Part shown: in pieces, positions 42,196 to 52,155 of the stretch
Layout: every line of letters begins with the position of its first letter
How positions within the stretch are numbered: the stretch's first letter is position 1
Assembly: GCA_002304505.1 (NCBI GenBank)
Contig: NCEH01000065.1
Coordinates: 1-55,017, forward strand
DNA: 55,017 nt
Reading direction: 5' to 3'
Source: Rhizobiales bacterium 32-66-11
GTDB taxonomy: Bacteria > Pseudomonadota > Alphaproteobacteria > Rhizobiales > Xanthobacteraceae
Made by a program: the position numbers and the translations under genes
Notes under the pieces: model-generated
Database searches by the model: none
What the model was told of the DNA's origin: nothing
Seen by the model: the letters and a program-made list of their open reading frames with translations, nothing else

Positions 42196-43471
42196 TCACT
42201 CCAAGCGAGAGCGCGGCCAGCGGCAGCGTGACGGTTACGGCCGCGCCCCCGTCAGGATCGTTCTGCGCCGTGACGCTTCCGCCGAGCTTGCGAACCACGT
42301 TGACCACCAGGAACAGGCCAAGCCCGCCGCCCGGCCGGTTCTTGCTGGACCGGTAGGGCTTGCCGAACGCCGCCAGCATGTCCGCCCCGAATCCCGGTCC
42401 GGCATCGCGTACCGTTATCAGGAATTCGTCCGCCCGCTGAAGCACCGTGACGCCGACCCAATTCGGCGAGGCCTCCAGCGCATTGTCGAAAACATTGAAA
42501 ATCACCTGCTTCAGCGCCGGGTCGGAAATGATCGCAGCATCCGACACGATGGCGTTGCGGTAATCCAGGAGCGGGGGAGAGCGGCTGGAGCGCCATTCGT
42601 CCACCAATTCGTCGAAGAAGGCGCTGGCGGTGGTGCGCACCGTGCCTTCCCCGCGCGCCTCGCCGGACGACATCAGGATATCCGAGACGATGGTTTTGCA
42701 GCGGTCCAGCTGGCTTTGCATCTCGTCGAGTTCGTCCGCTAGGTCCGGATCGGCCTTGAACGCCTCGATCCGGCGCCAGTCGTTCAAGATCACCGACAGC
42801 GTAGCAAGCGGCGTGCCGAGCTCATGGGCGGCACCGGAGGCCAGAAGGCTCAGCCGCACGATGTGGTCCTCCTCCGCCGACCGCTGGCGCAGGTCCGCAA
42901 GGTGGGCGTCCTGCGCGCGCAGATTGAAATTGATGCGGGTGATGAACAGCACCAGCAGGCATGCCGCCAGCAAGAAGCAGACGAACATGCCCTGAATATG
43001 GAGCTCGAACAGCCGAAGATTCGGCTCCTGGGTCGCCAGCTCCAGCTTGCGATAGGTGGTGGTCAGCCAGAGATAGCCGCCGCAGGCCATGGCAACCAGC
43101 ACCCAGGCGGTCCACGCCTCCAGCAGCACCGCGCCCAGGGTGATCTGCAACAGGTACAGGGAAATGAAGGGATTGGCGGCGCCCCCGCTGAGATAGAGCT
43201 GGGCCGTCAGGGCCGCGACGTCGAGCACCAGCTCGAGAAACAGCTCGGTATTCGTCACCGCCCCCGATTGGAGATGGCGCAGCACGCTGACCAGGTTGAG
43301 CCCGATTAGGAACAGCATCACCGCCGTCAGATCCGCCAGGGGCAGGTGGATGTTGAACCAGAACTTGACGATGAGGATCGTTACCACCTGCCCGATCACG
43401 GCCAGCCAGCGCAATTGGATCAGCAGCAGCAGGTTTTGCTTGTTGGCCGTATCGCGGATGGAGGCCGTCAT
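42182..43471 (-). CDS. regB: Redox sensor histidine kinase RegB/ActS/PrrB
   Basis: A 429-residue membrane kinase with six membrane helices in the first ~190 residues and the quinone-sensing SGGAANPFISLYLLQI between helices 3 and 4. The H-box is LASGAAHELGTPLATLSVI. A cysteine in SQLDRCKTIVSDIL corresponds to the redox-active Cys of RegB, and the ATPase core shows VFDNALEAS and GGGLGLFLV. Together with RegA it represses or activates terminal oxidases as the quinone pool changes; the cyo genes are immediately upstream. Confidence 0.95.
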   Translation of the reverse strand: MTASIRDTANKQNLLLLIQLRWLAVIGQVVTILIVKFWFNIHLPLADLTAVMLFLIGLNLVSVLRHLQSGAVTNTELFLELVLDVAALTAQLYLSGGAANPFISLYLLQITLGAVLLEAWTAWVLVAMACGGYLWLTTTYRKLELATQEPNLRLFELHIQGMFVCFLLAACLLVLFITRINFNLRAQDAHLADLRQRSAEEDHIVRLSLLASGAAHELGTPLATLSVILNDWRRIEAFKADPDLADELDEMQSQLDRCKTIVSDILMSSGEARGEGTVRTTASAFFDELVDEWRSSRSPPLLDYRNAIVSDAAIISDPALKQVIFNVFDNALEASPNWVGVTVLQRADEFLITVRDAGPGFGADMLAAFGKPYRSSKNRPGGGLGLFLVVNVVRKLGGSVTAQNDPDGGAAVTVTLPLAALSLGVNDGR

Positions 43472-43504
43472 GGTCCTGACCGAATGCCCTTCGTTCCGGG
43501 GTCT

Positions 43505-44278
43505 TCAGATGAAGACGAGCCCGGCCGTCACCATCACCGCCAATCCGAACCAGGTCAGCGCGTAGATCAGGTGATTGTTCGGAAAGTCGATGATCGTCAA
43601 CCCACCCTGCGGCCCGGCGCCGCCGCTGGCCTCGGCATCGATGAAATAAGGCGCGGCATCCGGCACGCCGCGCCTTTCGGCGATTGCCGGAACATCGCGC
43701 GAATACCAGCGGTCGGTGGCCGCGTCGTTGGTGCGCAGGAAGCCGCCCTTGGGCTCGCTCATGCGCATGAGGCCGACCACCACGGCGGGATCCTCGGTCC
43801 GTCGCGCGGCCCGCGCCTCGTCCGCCGGAACGAAGCCCCGGTTCACCAGCACGGTGAACCCCTCGGCGGTTTTCAGCGGCGTGAGGACCCAGAAGCCGCC
43901 GCCCCGCTCGGTCACGGCTTTCACCAGGGTTTCGCGCGCGTTGAGGAAGGTGCCGGTCGCGCGCACGCGGCGATATTCGTCGCTGGCCGCCGAGATTGCG
44001 GCCCAGGCCCGTGGCCCCGGCGCGGCGACCGGCGGCGCGTGGACGCGCGCGTCGATGCGCGCGATCAGCTCGAGCTTCCAGGCCCGCCGCTCCAATTGCC
44101 AGATCCCGAGCCCGACCAGAAGCGCGCTGAGCGCCACTGCCAGGAGCCGCAACACGAGGCGCACGCTCTGTGAGCGTGGGGGATGGGGAACGGCTGTCGT
44201 TCCGTAACCCGGATCCCGTTCGCCAACCTCCCGCCCCTGCACGGCCGATCGCTCCTTCGCGCCGGCCTGCGGGGTCAC
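43505..44278 (-). CDS. SURF1-family oxidase assembly protein
   Basis: About 257 residues with an N-terminal membrane span (LVLRLLAVALSALLVGLGIWQLERRAWK) and a C-terminal one (HLIYALTWFGLAVMVTAGLVFI), framing a periplasmic domain. Family marks are GxWQLxRxxWK, YRRVRATGTFLNARETLV, GFWVLTPLKTAEGFTVLVNRGFVP and PNNHLIYALTWFGLA. SURF1 proteins help insert haem into haem-copper oxidases. The GTG start overlaps the cyoD stop, tying it to this quinol oxidase. Confidence 0.92.
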   Translation of the reverse strand: MTPQAGAKERSAVQGREVGERDPGYGTTAVPHPPRSQSVRLVLRLLAVALSALLVGLGIWQLERRAWKLELIARIDARVHAPPVAAPGPRAWAAISAASDEYRRVRATGTFLNARETLVKAVTERGGGFWVLTPLKTAEGFTVLVNRGFVPADEARAARRTEDPAVVVGLMRMSEPKGGFLRTNDAATDRWYSRDVPAIAERRGVPDAAPYFIDAEASGGAGPQGGLTIIDFPNNHLIYALTWFGLAVMVTAGLVFI

Positions 44279-44673
44279 GGCATCTGACGCATGTCGTGGA
44301 CCGGCATCATGTTCGCATTGAGATGGTACATGACCCACAAGGAACCGCTGAGCGCGATGACCACGATGATGATCGTGAACATCAGCGCCATCATGCTCCA
44401 GCCGCCTTCCACCCGCGTGTTCATGTGCAGGAAGAAGATCATGTGCACGACGATCTGCACCGCCGCGAACGCCGTGATGGTAATCGCGGTGAGCTGGTTG
44501 TTGCCGAGCGCGCCGCTCATCACCAGCCAGAAGGGAATGGCGGTGAGGATGACGGACAGACCGAAGCCGATCCCGTAGCTTCGCAGCGAGCCGTGCGCGT
44601 GATCGTCCTGGTGATCCGCGCCGTGGCCGTGCTCTGCGGCGGCGCCCGGTTCGTGGTGCGCTTGCGCGGTCAT
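44275..44673 (-). CDS. cyoD: Cytochrome bo3 quinol oxidase subunit IV
   Basis: 132 residues: a His-rich cytoplasmic start ([17 protein letters not shown]) and three membrane helices with [35 protein letters not shown] and [29 protein letters not shown]. The small assembly subunit of the oxidase. It overlaps cyoC and the SURF1 gene by 4 nt each. Confidence 0.94.
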   Translation of the reverse strand: MTAQAHHEPGAAAEHGHGADHQDDHAHGSLRSYGIGFGLSVILTAIPFWLVMSGALGNNQLTAITITAFAAVQIVVHMIFFLHMNTRVEGGWSMMALMFTIIIVVIALSGSLWVMYHLNANMMPVHDMRQMP

Positions 44674-45299
44674 CGCAGCATTCCCATCAGATAGACAAAG
44701 GTGAAGACGCCGATCCAGACCACGTCCAGGAAGTGCCAGAACATGCTGAGGCACATGAGGCGGCGGCGGTTGGCGGGGATCAGGCCGCGCTGGCCCACCT
44801 GCACCATGAGCGTCACCAGCCAGATCAGGCCGAACGTCACGTGCAGCCCATGGGTGCCGACGAGGGTGAAGAAAGCGGAGAGGAAGGCGCTGCGCTGCGG
44901 CGTCGCGCCCTCGTGGATCATGTGCGCGAACTCGAACAGCTCGATAGACAGGAAGGCCAGGCCGAACAAAGCGGTGACCGCCAGCCAGACCTGCACCTGC
45001 CCAATGCGTCCGCGCGCCATCGCCAGCATGGCGAAGCCATAGGTGATGGAGGAGAACAGCAGCATCGTGGTGTTGAGCGCGACCAGGTTGAGGTCGAAGA
45101 GGTCCTTCGGCGCCGGTCCTGCCGCGTAATTTCCACCCAGCACGCCATAAGTGGCGAACAGCATCGCGAAGATGAGGCAATCGCTCATCAGGTAGATCCA
45201 GAAGCCGAGGGACGTGCTGCCCCCGTCCGGATGGGCGTGCTCGTCGACTTCGTAGAAGATCGGCGCGGTGGCGCTGTCCGAAGTTACTGCGATCGTCAT
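44670..45299 (-). CDS. cyoC: Cytochrome bo3 quinol oxidase subunit III
   Basis: A 209-residue five-helix subunit [87 protein letters not shown] and [20 protein letters not shown]. Complete, overlapping cyoB by 4 nt. Confidence 0.96.
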   Translation of the reverse strand: MTIAVTSDSATAPIFYEVDEHAHPDGGSTSLGFWIYLMSDCLIFAMLFATYGVLGGNYAAGPAPKDLFDLNLVALNTTMLLFSSITYGFAMLAMARGRIGQVQVWLAVTALFGLAFLSIELFEFAHMIHEGATPQRSAFLSAFFTLVGTHGLHVTFGLIWLVTLMVQVGQRGLIPANRRRLMCLSMFWHFLDVVWIGVFTFVYLMGMLR

Positions 45300-47218
45300 G
45301 GCGTCACCTGCGCGGCGAGGAGGCGGGTGCGCGCTTCCTCGGCCCGGATCACGTCTTCAGCGGGAATGGAGAAGTCGCGATTATAGTTGAAGGTGTGGGT
45401 GATGGCGATGCCGAGCAGCGCCACGAAGCTGACCGCCGCCAGCCAGCCGCGCTGCTTCATGTCCCACCAGGCATCGCCGTCATGGATCACCGGGGTGAAG
45501 GCGAAATTATAGTCCGGCGGCGGGGAGGAGGTCGCCCATTCCAGGGTGCGCCCGTTCCACGGGTCGCCCGTGGTGTCGCGCAGCTTTTCGCGGTTCTTGA
45601 TGCTGACGGCGATCTGCACCAGGAAGGAGAGGATGCCGAGCAGGATCAGAAACGCCCCGAAGGCGGCGATGATGAACCAGATCTGCAACGAGGGGTCGTC
45701 GAACACCCGCAGGCGGCGCGTCACGCCCATCAGCCCCAGCACGTAGAGCGGCATGAAGGCGAAGTAGAAGCCCACCACCCAGAACCAGAACGACATCTTG
45801 CCCCAGAACGGATCCAGCTTGAAGCCGAACGCCTTCGGCCACCAATAGGCGATGCCGGCGAACATGCCGAACACCACGCCGCCGATGATCACATTATGGA
45901 AATGGGCGATCAGGAACAGGGAGTTATGCAGCACGAAATCGGCCGGCGGCACGGCGAGCAGGACACCGGTCATGCCGCCGATGACGAAGGTGAGCATGAA
46001 GGCCACCGTATACATCATGGGCAGCTCGAACTTGATGCGCCCGCGGTACATGGTGAACAGCCAGTTGAAGATCTTCGCGCCGGTCGGGATCGAGATGATC
46101 ATGGTCGTGATTCCGAAGAAGGAATTCACGCTCGCGCCCGAGCCCATGGTGAAGAAGTGATGCAGCCACACGAGGTAGGACAGGATCGTGATGACCACTG
46201 TCGCGTAGACCATGGAGGTGTAGCCGAACAGGCGCTTGCCCGAGAAGGTGGAGGCCACTTCCGAGAACACACCGAACGCCGGCAGGATCAGGATGTACAC
46301 CTCCGGGTGGCCCCAGATCCAGATCAGGTTCACATACAACATCGGGCTGCCGCCGAAGTCGTTGGTGAAGAAGTTCATGCCGAAATACCGGTCCAGCGCC
46401 AGCAGCGCCAGCACGGCGGTCAGGATCGGGAAGGAGGCGACGATCAGCGCGTTGGTGCAGAGCGAGGTCCAGGTGAAGATGGGCATCTTCATCAAGGTCA
46501 TGCCCGGGGCGCGCATCTTCACGATGGTGCAGATCAGGTTGATGCCGGACAATGTCGTTCCGACGCCGGCCACCTGTAGCGCCCAGATGTAATAATCCAC
46601 GCCCACGTCCGGACTGTAGGAAATGCCGGAGAGCGGGGGATAGGCGAGCCAGCCGGTCTTCGCGAATTCGCCGACGAACAGCGACATCATCACGAGGATC
46701 GCGCCGCCCACCGTCATCCAGAAGCTGAAATTATTCAGGAACGGGAACGAGACGTCGCGCGCGCCGATCTGCAGCGGCACCACATAGTTCATCAGCCCGG
46801 TCACCAGCGGCATGGCGACGAAGAAGATCATGATGACGCCGTGGGCGGTGAACACCTGGTCGTAATGGTGAGAGGGCAGATAACCGTCCGATCCGCCGAA
46901 CGCCAACGCCTGCTGGAGGCGCATCATGATCGCGTCGGCGAAGCCGCGCAGCAGCATGATGATGCCCAGCACCATGTACATGATGCCGATTTTCTTATGG
47001 TCCACGCTGGTGAACCATTCCTTCCAGAGATAGCCCCAGAGGCGGAAATAGGTCAGCGCGCCGAACACCACGAGGCCGCCCAGGGCCACCACGGCAAAGG
47101 TGGCGACCAGGATCGGCTCGTGGAACGGAAAGCTCTCCAGCGTCAGCCGCCCGAAGATCGGACTGACCGGCGTCGAGAAAGCGGACATGGCGGATTGAGA
47201 CACGGCGGATGCAGACAT
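45296..47218 (-). CDS. cyoB: Cytochrome bo3 quinol oxidase subunit I
   Basis: A 640-residue catalytic subunit holding low-spin haem, haem o3 and CuB. The low-spin haem ligand lies in [15 protein letters not shown] and the CuB/tyrosine pair in [46 protein letters not shown] (proton path Lys in PTGAK) and [11 protein letters not shown] complete the centre. It reduces O2 with electrons from ubiquinol and pumps protons. ATG 47218 is used; ATG 47188 is an alternative. Unlike cyoA it is intact. Confidence 0.96.
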   Translation of the reverse strand: MSASAVSQSAMSAFSTPVSPIFGRLTLESFPFHEPILVATFAVVALGGLVVFGALTYFRLWGYLWKEWFTSVDHKKIGIMYMVLGIIMLLRGFADAIMMRLQQALAFGGSDGYLPSHHYDQVFTAHGVIMIFFVAMPLVTGLMNYVVPLQIGARDVSFPFLNNFSFWMTVGGAILVMMSLFVGEFAKTGWLAYPPLSGISYSPDVGVDYYIWALQVAGVGTTLSGINLICTIVKMRAPGMTLMKMPIFTWTSLCTNALIVASFPILTAVLALLALDRYFGMNFFTNDFGGSPMLYVNLIWIWGHPEVYILILPAFGVFSEVASTFSGKRLFGYTSMVYATVVITILSYLVWLHHFFTMGSGASVNSFFGITTMIISIPTGAKIFNWLFTMYRGRIKFELPMMYTVAFMLTFVIGGMTGVLLAVPPADFVLHNSLFLIAHFHNVIIGGVVFGMFAGIAYWWPKAFGFKLDPFWGKMSFWFWVVGFYFAFMPLYVLGLMGVTRRLRVFDDPSLQIWFIIAAFGAFLILLGILSFLVQIAVSIKNREKLRDTTGDPWNGRTLEWATSSPPPDYNFAFTPVIHDGDAWWDMKQRGWLAAVSFVALLGIAITHTFNYNRDFSIPAEDVIRAEEARTRLLAAQVTP

Positions 47219-47229
47219 GGCGTCTCGCG

Positions 47230-48413
47230 TCAGGAGTTTGAGGGCCGGCGGGCGGCGGGCGCGAGAAGGTCCGCCGGGGCGCTGATGGGCGTGAAGGAGG
47301 GCGCGGGCAGCCCCGCGCCGAGGATGCGTGCGGCGCCGGCGCCTTGGCGGGGCGCCAATTGGCGGGGCGCGAAGGCGCCGACGCTGGCGGCGGGCGTGGC
47401 CAGGTCTTCCGGCGCGCAGATGCCGACCACCATCGCCGGGGAGCCGCCGAACACGGTGCCGCGGCGGGCGAACTTGTCATAGGTCAGCGGCAGCACATTG
47501 TTGATGCCCGCCATGCCCAGCCCACCCTTGGCGTCGATGGCCATCATCTCGCTCATGCACATCTTGCCGGGCTCGACGCACATGTTGAGGATCGCGTTGT
47601 AGAGGGCCGGATCGACCTTGGCGAAGCGGGTCACGGGCACGTTCTGGCTCGGCTTTTCAAGCTCCAGATAGGCCGCGCGCGTCAGATCGCCGCCGCCGGC
47701 CTTGGCGCTGGCCAGCCACGCGTCGAAATCGGCGGGGGATTGGCCAAGGAAGCGGAAATGCATGCCAGAGAAGCCGGCACCGCTGTAATTGGCGGAAAAG
47801 CCGCGATAGGACCCGGCCTCGTTGATCACCGCGTGCAGCTTCGTCTGCATGCCCGGCATGGCGTAAATTTGCCCCGCCAGCGCCGGGATGTAGAAGGAGT
47901 TCATCACCGAGGACGCGGTGATGCGGAAGGAGATCGGGCGATCCACCGGCGCCGCCAGCTCGTTCACCGTCGCGATGCCATATTGCGGATAAATGAACAG
48001 CCACTTCCAATCGAGCGCCACCACTTCCACCTCGAGCGGCTGCGCGTTCGCGGGAACCGGCTGGTTCTCCGAGATGCGCTCGATGGGCCGGTAGGGATCG
48101 AGCAGGTGGGTGCCCATCCATGTCAGCGCGCCGAGGCAGATGATGATGAGCAGCGGCGCCGCCCAGATCACCAGCTCCAGATGCGTGGAATGATGCCATT
48201 CCGGCTCATACCGCGCCTCGGTAACAGCACGGTCAGGGCCATCACCGGTATGATGATGATCAGCATCAGCGCGGTCGAGATAATGACCAGGTCGCGCTGC
48301 TGCCAGGCCACATCGCCCGCCGGATGCAGCACGGTAAAGTTACACCCGCTCAGGAAGGCCATGAGCGGCAGCAAGGCGAGGACGCGGAAGCGACTCAATA
48401 CAGCACCTGTCAC
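47230..48413 (-). pseudogene. cyoA: Cytochrome bo3 quinol oxidase subunit II, frame broken near the second helix
   Basis: From ATG 48413 the reading begins as a typical lipoprotein CyoA: RVLALLPLMAFLSGCNFTVLHPAGDVAWQQRDLVIISTALMLIIIIPVMALTVLL, lipid Cys in the LSGC box. It then loses frame and ends at 48168. In the next frame EARYEPEWHHSTHLELVIWAAPLLIIICLGALTWMGTHLLDPYRP continues to a normal periplasmic domain (SFYIPALAGQIYAMPGMQTKL). The expected AWRYRASN-type residues (about 29 nt) are missing near 48221-48224. The subunit would bind quinol with CyoB; CuA ligands are absent as expected for a quinol oxidase. Confidence 0.92.
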
Positions 48414-48460
48414 GCACGTGGTGGGCTCGGCGCATCGCTAGCTGCGCTGCAACACGAGGG

Positions 48461-48486
48461 ACATTGGACAATTTGCCCAATGCCGC
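48461..48486. promoter_or_regulatory. Candidate RegA-type operator between cyoA and the MHS transporter
   Basis: A perfect inverted repeat, CATTGG (48462-48467), 9 nt, CCAATG (48477-48482). Each arm extends to GRCATTGG, and each matches the GNGRCRTT half of the RegR/RegA consensus (GNGRCRTTNNGNCGC, recalled from the literature): GGGACATT on one strand, GCGGCATT on the other. The conserved GCGNC-like outer part is absent. Position upstream of cyoA suits redox control. Confidence 0.4.
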
Positions 48487-48585
48487 AACGCACACTCGCG
48501 AGGGAATAAGGGAGCCTGCGGCAGACTGCTTCCCTGCGGGGCGGGACTGGCGTATGAAAAGCAACTCCATATTGGTGCGAAGATC

Positions 48586-49902
48586 ATGGCGAATGCGTCA
48601 TCGACGATGGAACGGGACGCGAGGCAGATCAATGCCGGCCATGGCGACGTGGACCCCGGCGAGATCGCTATCGGGGTCATCATCGGACGAACCTCAGAGT
48701 TCTTCGATTTCTTTGTTTACGCAACGGCGGCCGTGCTGGTCTTTCCGAAGCTGGTGTTTCCCTATGTGGATGCCCTGACGGGAACGCTCTATTCCTTCGC
48801 CATTTTCGCCCTCGCATTCATCGCGCGGCCCTTCGGCACTGCACTCTTCATGGCCATCGACCGGGCCCACGGGCGCGGCGCGAAGCTCACTTTGGCGCTG
48901 CTTCTGCTCGGCACCTCCACCGTCGCCATCGCCTTTCTGCCGGGCTATGAGCATATCGGCTCGGCCTCCGCTTTCGTGCTCGCGGCGTGCCGCATCGGTC
49001 AGGGCCTCTCCTGGGGCGGCACCTGGGATGGCCTCGCCCCGCTGCTGGCGATGAACGCCCCGGCGGAGCGGCGCGGCTGGTATGCCATGATCCCGCAATT
49101 GGGTGCGCCGCTGGGCCTGATCGTCGCGAACGGCCTGTTCGCCTTCTTCGTCGCCAATCTCTCCCCGGAGGATTTTTTCAGCTGGGGCTGGCGCTATCCC
49201 TTCTTCGTCGCCTTCGCGATCAATGTGGTGGCGCTGTTCGCCCGCCTGCGCATGGCGGTGACGCCGGAATATACCGAGCTGTTCAAGCGCGGCGAGCTGC
49301 GCCCGGCGACGGTGACGGAGACGGTGCGGGCGGAAAAGCGGGGCATCATCGTGGGCGCCTTCGCCCCGCTCGCCACGTTCGCTCTGTTCCATATGGTCAC
49401 CGTGTTCCCGCTCTCCTGGGTCTATCTGTTCACGAGCGAGGGGCCGGCGCGCTTCCTGGTGATCGAGATCGTCGGCGCGGTGTTCGGCATCGGCGCGATC
49501 GTCGCGTCCGGCTTCGTGGCGGACCGCGTGGGGCGCCGCAATCTGCTCGGCGCCACCGCCGCCGCCATCGCGGTGTTCAGCGGTTTCGCACCGCAATTGC
49601 TGAATGGCGGCGTGGTGGGCGAAACCGCGTTCATGGTGCTCGGCTTCGTGCTGCTGGGTCTCTCGTTCGGCCAGGCATCCGGCGCGGTGGCATCTAATTT
49701 CGCGCGCAATTATCGCTATACGGCGTCCGCCTTGACCAATGATCTGGCCTGGCTGTTCGGCGCCGGCTTCGCGCCGCTGGTCGCGTTGTCGCTGTCCAGC
49801 AATTTCGGCCTGATCTCGGCCGGCGCTTACCTGCTGTCCGGCGCCATCTGCACGCTGCTGGCGCTGCACTGGAACAAGAAGCTGGAACTCGGCGGCGGCT
49901 GA
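48586..49902 (+). CDS. MHS-type MFS transporter
   Basis: A 438-residue, 12-helix major facilitator of the metabolite:H+ symporter (MHS) type. GEIAIGVIIGRTSEFFDFFVYATAAVLVFPKLVFP is the typical first helix. RARPFGTALFMAIDRAHGRGAKLTLALLLLGTSTVAIAFLPGY and GQGLSWGGTWDG follow. Relatives carry organic acids or betaines; the substrate is unknown. Such a gene opposite cyoABCD is a recurring alphaproteobacterial arrangement and may share its control region. Confidence 0.88.
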   Translation: MANASSTMERDARQINAGHGDVDPGEIAIGVIIGRTSEFFDFFVYATAAVLVFPKLVFPYVDALTGTLYSFAIFALAFIARPFGTALFMAIDRAHGRGAKLTLALLLLGTSTVAIAFLPGYEHIGSASAFVLAACRIGQGLSWGGTWDGLAPLLAMNAPAERRGWYAMIPQLGAPLGLIVANGLFAFFVANLSPEDFFSWGWRYPFFVAFAINVVALFARLRMAVTPEYTELFKRGELRPATVTETVRAEKRGIIVGAFAPLATFALFHMVTVFPLSWVYLFTSEGPARFLVIEIVGAVFGIGAIVASGFVADRVGRRNLLGATAAAIAVFSGFAPQLLNGGVVGETAFMVLGFVLLGLSFGQASGAVASNFARNYRYTASALTNDLAWLFGAGFAPLVALSLSSNFGLISAGAYLLSGAICTLLALHWNKKLELGGG

Positions 49903-49935
49903 GCCGCCCCGCTGGCGCTTTCCCGCGGATGCGGC

Positions 49936-50916
49936 TCAGGCCCTGAGCGCGTCCGCCGCGCCTTTCAGGGTCGCCGCCACGGCGTCGCGGAACGGCGGAA
50001 AGACTGCCGCGACGCTGGCGTCGGGCCCGGTCCAATTGACCGTGAAACAGAAGGTGACGCGCGCGGCGTTGACCACCATCTGGCCCGGCAGGCAGAAACA
50101 GTGGAAATCGCCCCAGTCGATGCTCCCGCCCTTGGCATAGGCGGCGATGCCCGGCGGCACCACCTGGGCGATGGCGTCGGCCATGGCCTGGATGCGCATG
50201 AATTCGGTGAGGCTTTCCGGCTTTGAGAAGAAGGCGCCGGTGAGCGCCGCCTGATACCATTTCACCAATTCGTCGGCGGTGCTGACCATGGTCTCCTGAT
50301 CATTGACGGGCGGGCGCGGCGGCCCGGGCATCCAGCCGGTCTCCAGCTTCTTCACGCCCTCCCAGCCGATATCCGTGCCGAGCGGCGCGCCGGCGATATA
50401 GGAGAACAGGCGGCGGGTCGAATCGGGAATGCGGGTGTTTTTAAGCCCGGCTTCGGCGATCAGGGCGCGCACCTTCTCGGGTCCCACTTTCGCAAGCGCG
50501 ATGTCGGTGGCGGTGTTGTCGCTGTGGGCGATCATGGCTTCGAGAATGCTGCGCGCCTGCGTGGTTCCGGTCAGGTTCAAAAGCACCGGGCTGCTGGCGG
50601 AACGCACCTTATCATCCACCGCCCATTGGTCGGTCTCCGACACCAGGCCCGCTTCCGCGGCGCGCAGCGCCTGGGCGAGAATGAAGGTCTTCACCGCGCT
50701 GCCAATGAACAGCGGGACCTGCGGATCGCGCCCGTCGCGCCAGCTCTGGCCCGGCCCCTCGCACACGATGAGCGCGCTCCTCGTGGCCGGGATCTTGTCG
50801 AACTGCGTCAGTGCGGCACGCACCGCCTCCGGCGCTGAGACCGCGAGGGCGGGCGTTGCGAGGGCGATCGGTGCGACCGCCGCACCGGAAAGAAACAGCC
50901 GACGGTTCAAGCTCAT
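49936..50916 (-). CDS. Exported class A beta-lactamase-like serine hydrolase
   Basis: 326 residues. The N-terminus NRRLFLSGAAVAPIALATPALA looks like a Tat- or Sec-type signal. The serine beta-lactamase/transpeptidase motifs are present: SxxK in FIGSAVKTF, SDN in AHSDNTATD and a KGG-type triad in YAKGGSIDWGD. These fit a penicillin-binding-like esterase or lactamase; activity against antibiotics cannot be inferred. It converges with the transporter and lies upstream of nothing obvious. Confidence 0.82.
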   Translation of the reverse strand: MSLNRRLFLSGAAVAPIALATPALAVSAPEAVRAALTQFDKIPATRSALIVCEGPGQSWRDGRDPQVPLFIGSAVKTFILAQALRAAEAGLVSETDQWAVDDKVRSASSPVLLNLTGTTQARSILEAMIAHSDNTATDIALAKVGPEKVRALIAEAGLKNTRIPDSTRRLFSYIAGAPLGTDIGWEGVKKLETGWMPGPPRPPVNDQETMVSTADELVKWYQAALTGAFFSKPESLTEFMRIQAMADAIAQVVPPGIAAYAKGGSIDWGDFHCFCLPGQMVVNAARVTFCFTVNWTGPDASVAAVFPPFRDAVAATLKGAADALRA

Positions 50917-50995
50917 GACGCACCCTCCGTAGGAGATGCACGCTACATGAACCGTGCGACCCCCCCAATACGCTTGCCGCGCGAGGCGCGCGCCG

Positions 50996-52060
50996 TCAGG
51001 CGGCGGGGCCGAGCTCCACGGCCTCGAAATAGGGCAGCAGGCCGGTACCAGGATGGCAGTTCACATATTCCATGTGCGCGCCCTCCAGCAGGGCGAACAC
51101 CTCGTGCCAGGTCACCACCTCCCGCTTCTCCTTGTGGAGGCGGTTCATCGCGATGGCGTGGCGATAGATGTCGAGATGGGTCTCGTGGGATTTCGCCCAG
51201 CGCTCCAGATGCTCCAGCGAGATGAAATAGCCGTGCACCGAGGTTTCCTTGCGCGGCGTCCCTTCCGGATCGAGATTGGTCATCACCCGCAGGGACAGGG
51301 TGCCGGTCTCGACCGGATTGTCCACGAGATGGCCCATGCCGCGCATCAGCTTGGGCTGGAGATTGTCGTGGTAATCGGCGGTCTGTTCGTTGCCCGCGCC
51401 CTCCCAATATTGGCCGGAGCGGATGGCGATCATATTGTGGGATGACGTCACGCGCAGGCGGCGGCCGAAGCTCGCCGGCGTGCGGCGCGCCGGCATGCCC
51501 GCGCCATAGGGGCTGTCCAGCGGATCGATGGCGGACAGCGGCATGCGGTCGCGCGCGGCGCCGAAATAGCCGTTCATGGTGATGGGCTGGATGGTCGCGC
51601 CCGGCGTGCGCGCAAGGCCGATGGGATAGTTCGGCGCTGAATAGATGGTCTCGTGCCGGTCATAGGGCACGCGGATGGTCTCGCGCCACACCCCGCGCGG
51701 TCCGGCGTGCCGGGCGGGATCGCGGAACCAGGCCATGAAGGGCGAATTTGCGCTCCAGCGCGCATGGGCCGTGGCGTCCAGCCAATAGCCGACCAGTATG
51801 GCGTTGACCGCGCCGGTCTCGTCGGTGGTGCGCATGATTTCGTGCGTGCTCGGGCCGTCCACGGCGAAAGCGGCGGTGAGGCGGGCGAAGAAGTCCGCCT
51901 GCTCCGCCCAGTCGAGCCCTTCCCCCTGGAGCGCGAAATAATCGCTCACGAGCATCCCCACGGGTTCGCTCCAGCGCAGGGAATAGCGCGGCGCCGCCGG
52001 CTCGTGGCCGGGCGGGCGGCGTTCCGGGACGATGCGCGGATAGGTGACGTGAAAAACCAT
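50996..52060 (-). CDS. Haem aldoxime dehydratase (phenylacetaldoxime dehydratase family)
   Basis: A 354-residue protein of the OxdA/OxdB family, which dehydrates aldoximes to nitriles using ferrous haem that binds the substrate directly. Diagnostic stretches are YFALQGEGLDWAEQADFFARLTAAF, GYWLDATAHARWSAN, IRSGQYWEGAGNEQTADYHDNLQPKLMRGMGHL and the C-terminal ISLEHLERWAKSHETHLDIYRHAIAMNRLHKE with the histidine cluster (291-295) near the active site. ATG 52060 matches the family start though the frame continues upstream. No nitrile hydratase, nitrilase or amidase lies within the window; a binding protein gene is directly upstream on the same strand. Confidence 0.85.
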   Translation of the reverse strand: MVFHVTYPRIVPERRPPGHEPAAPRYSLRWSEPVGMLVSDYFALQGEGLDWAEQADFFARLTAAFAVDGPSTHEIMRTTDETGAVNAILVGYWLDATAHARWSANSPFMAWFRDPARHAGPRGVWRETIRVPYDRHETIYSAPNYPIGLARTPGATIQPITMNGYFGAARDRMPLSAIDPLDSPYGAGMPARRTPASFGRRLRVTSSHNMIAIRSGQYWEGAGNEQTADYHDNLQPKLMRGMGHLVDNPVETGTLSLRVMTNLDPEGTPRKETSVHGYFISLEHLERWAKSHETHLDIYRHAIAMNRLHKEKREVVTWHEVFALLEGAHMEYVNCHPGTGLLPYFEAVELGPAA

Positions 52061-52155
52061 GGCGGGCTCGCGGGACGGGGACAGGTGCTGGCAGAGGCTG
52101 CGGCCGCGGCGCCTCAACGCGTCGCGGCCGCAGGATATCAGTTGAGGGCAGAGTA

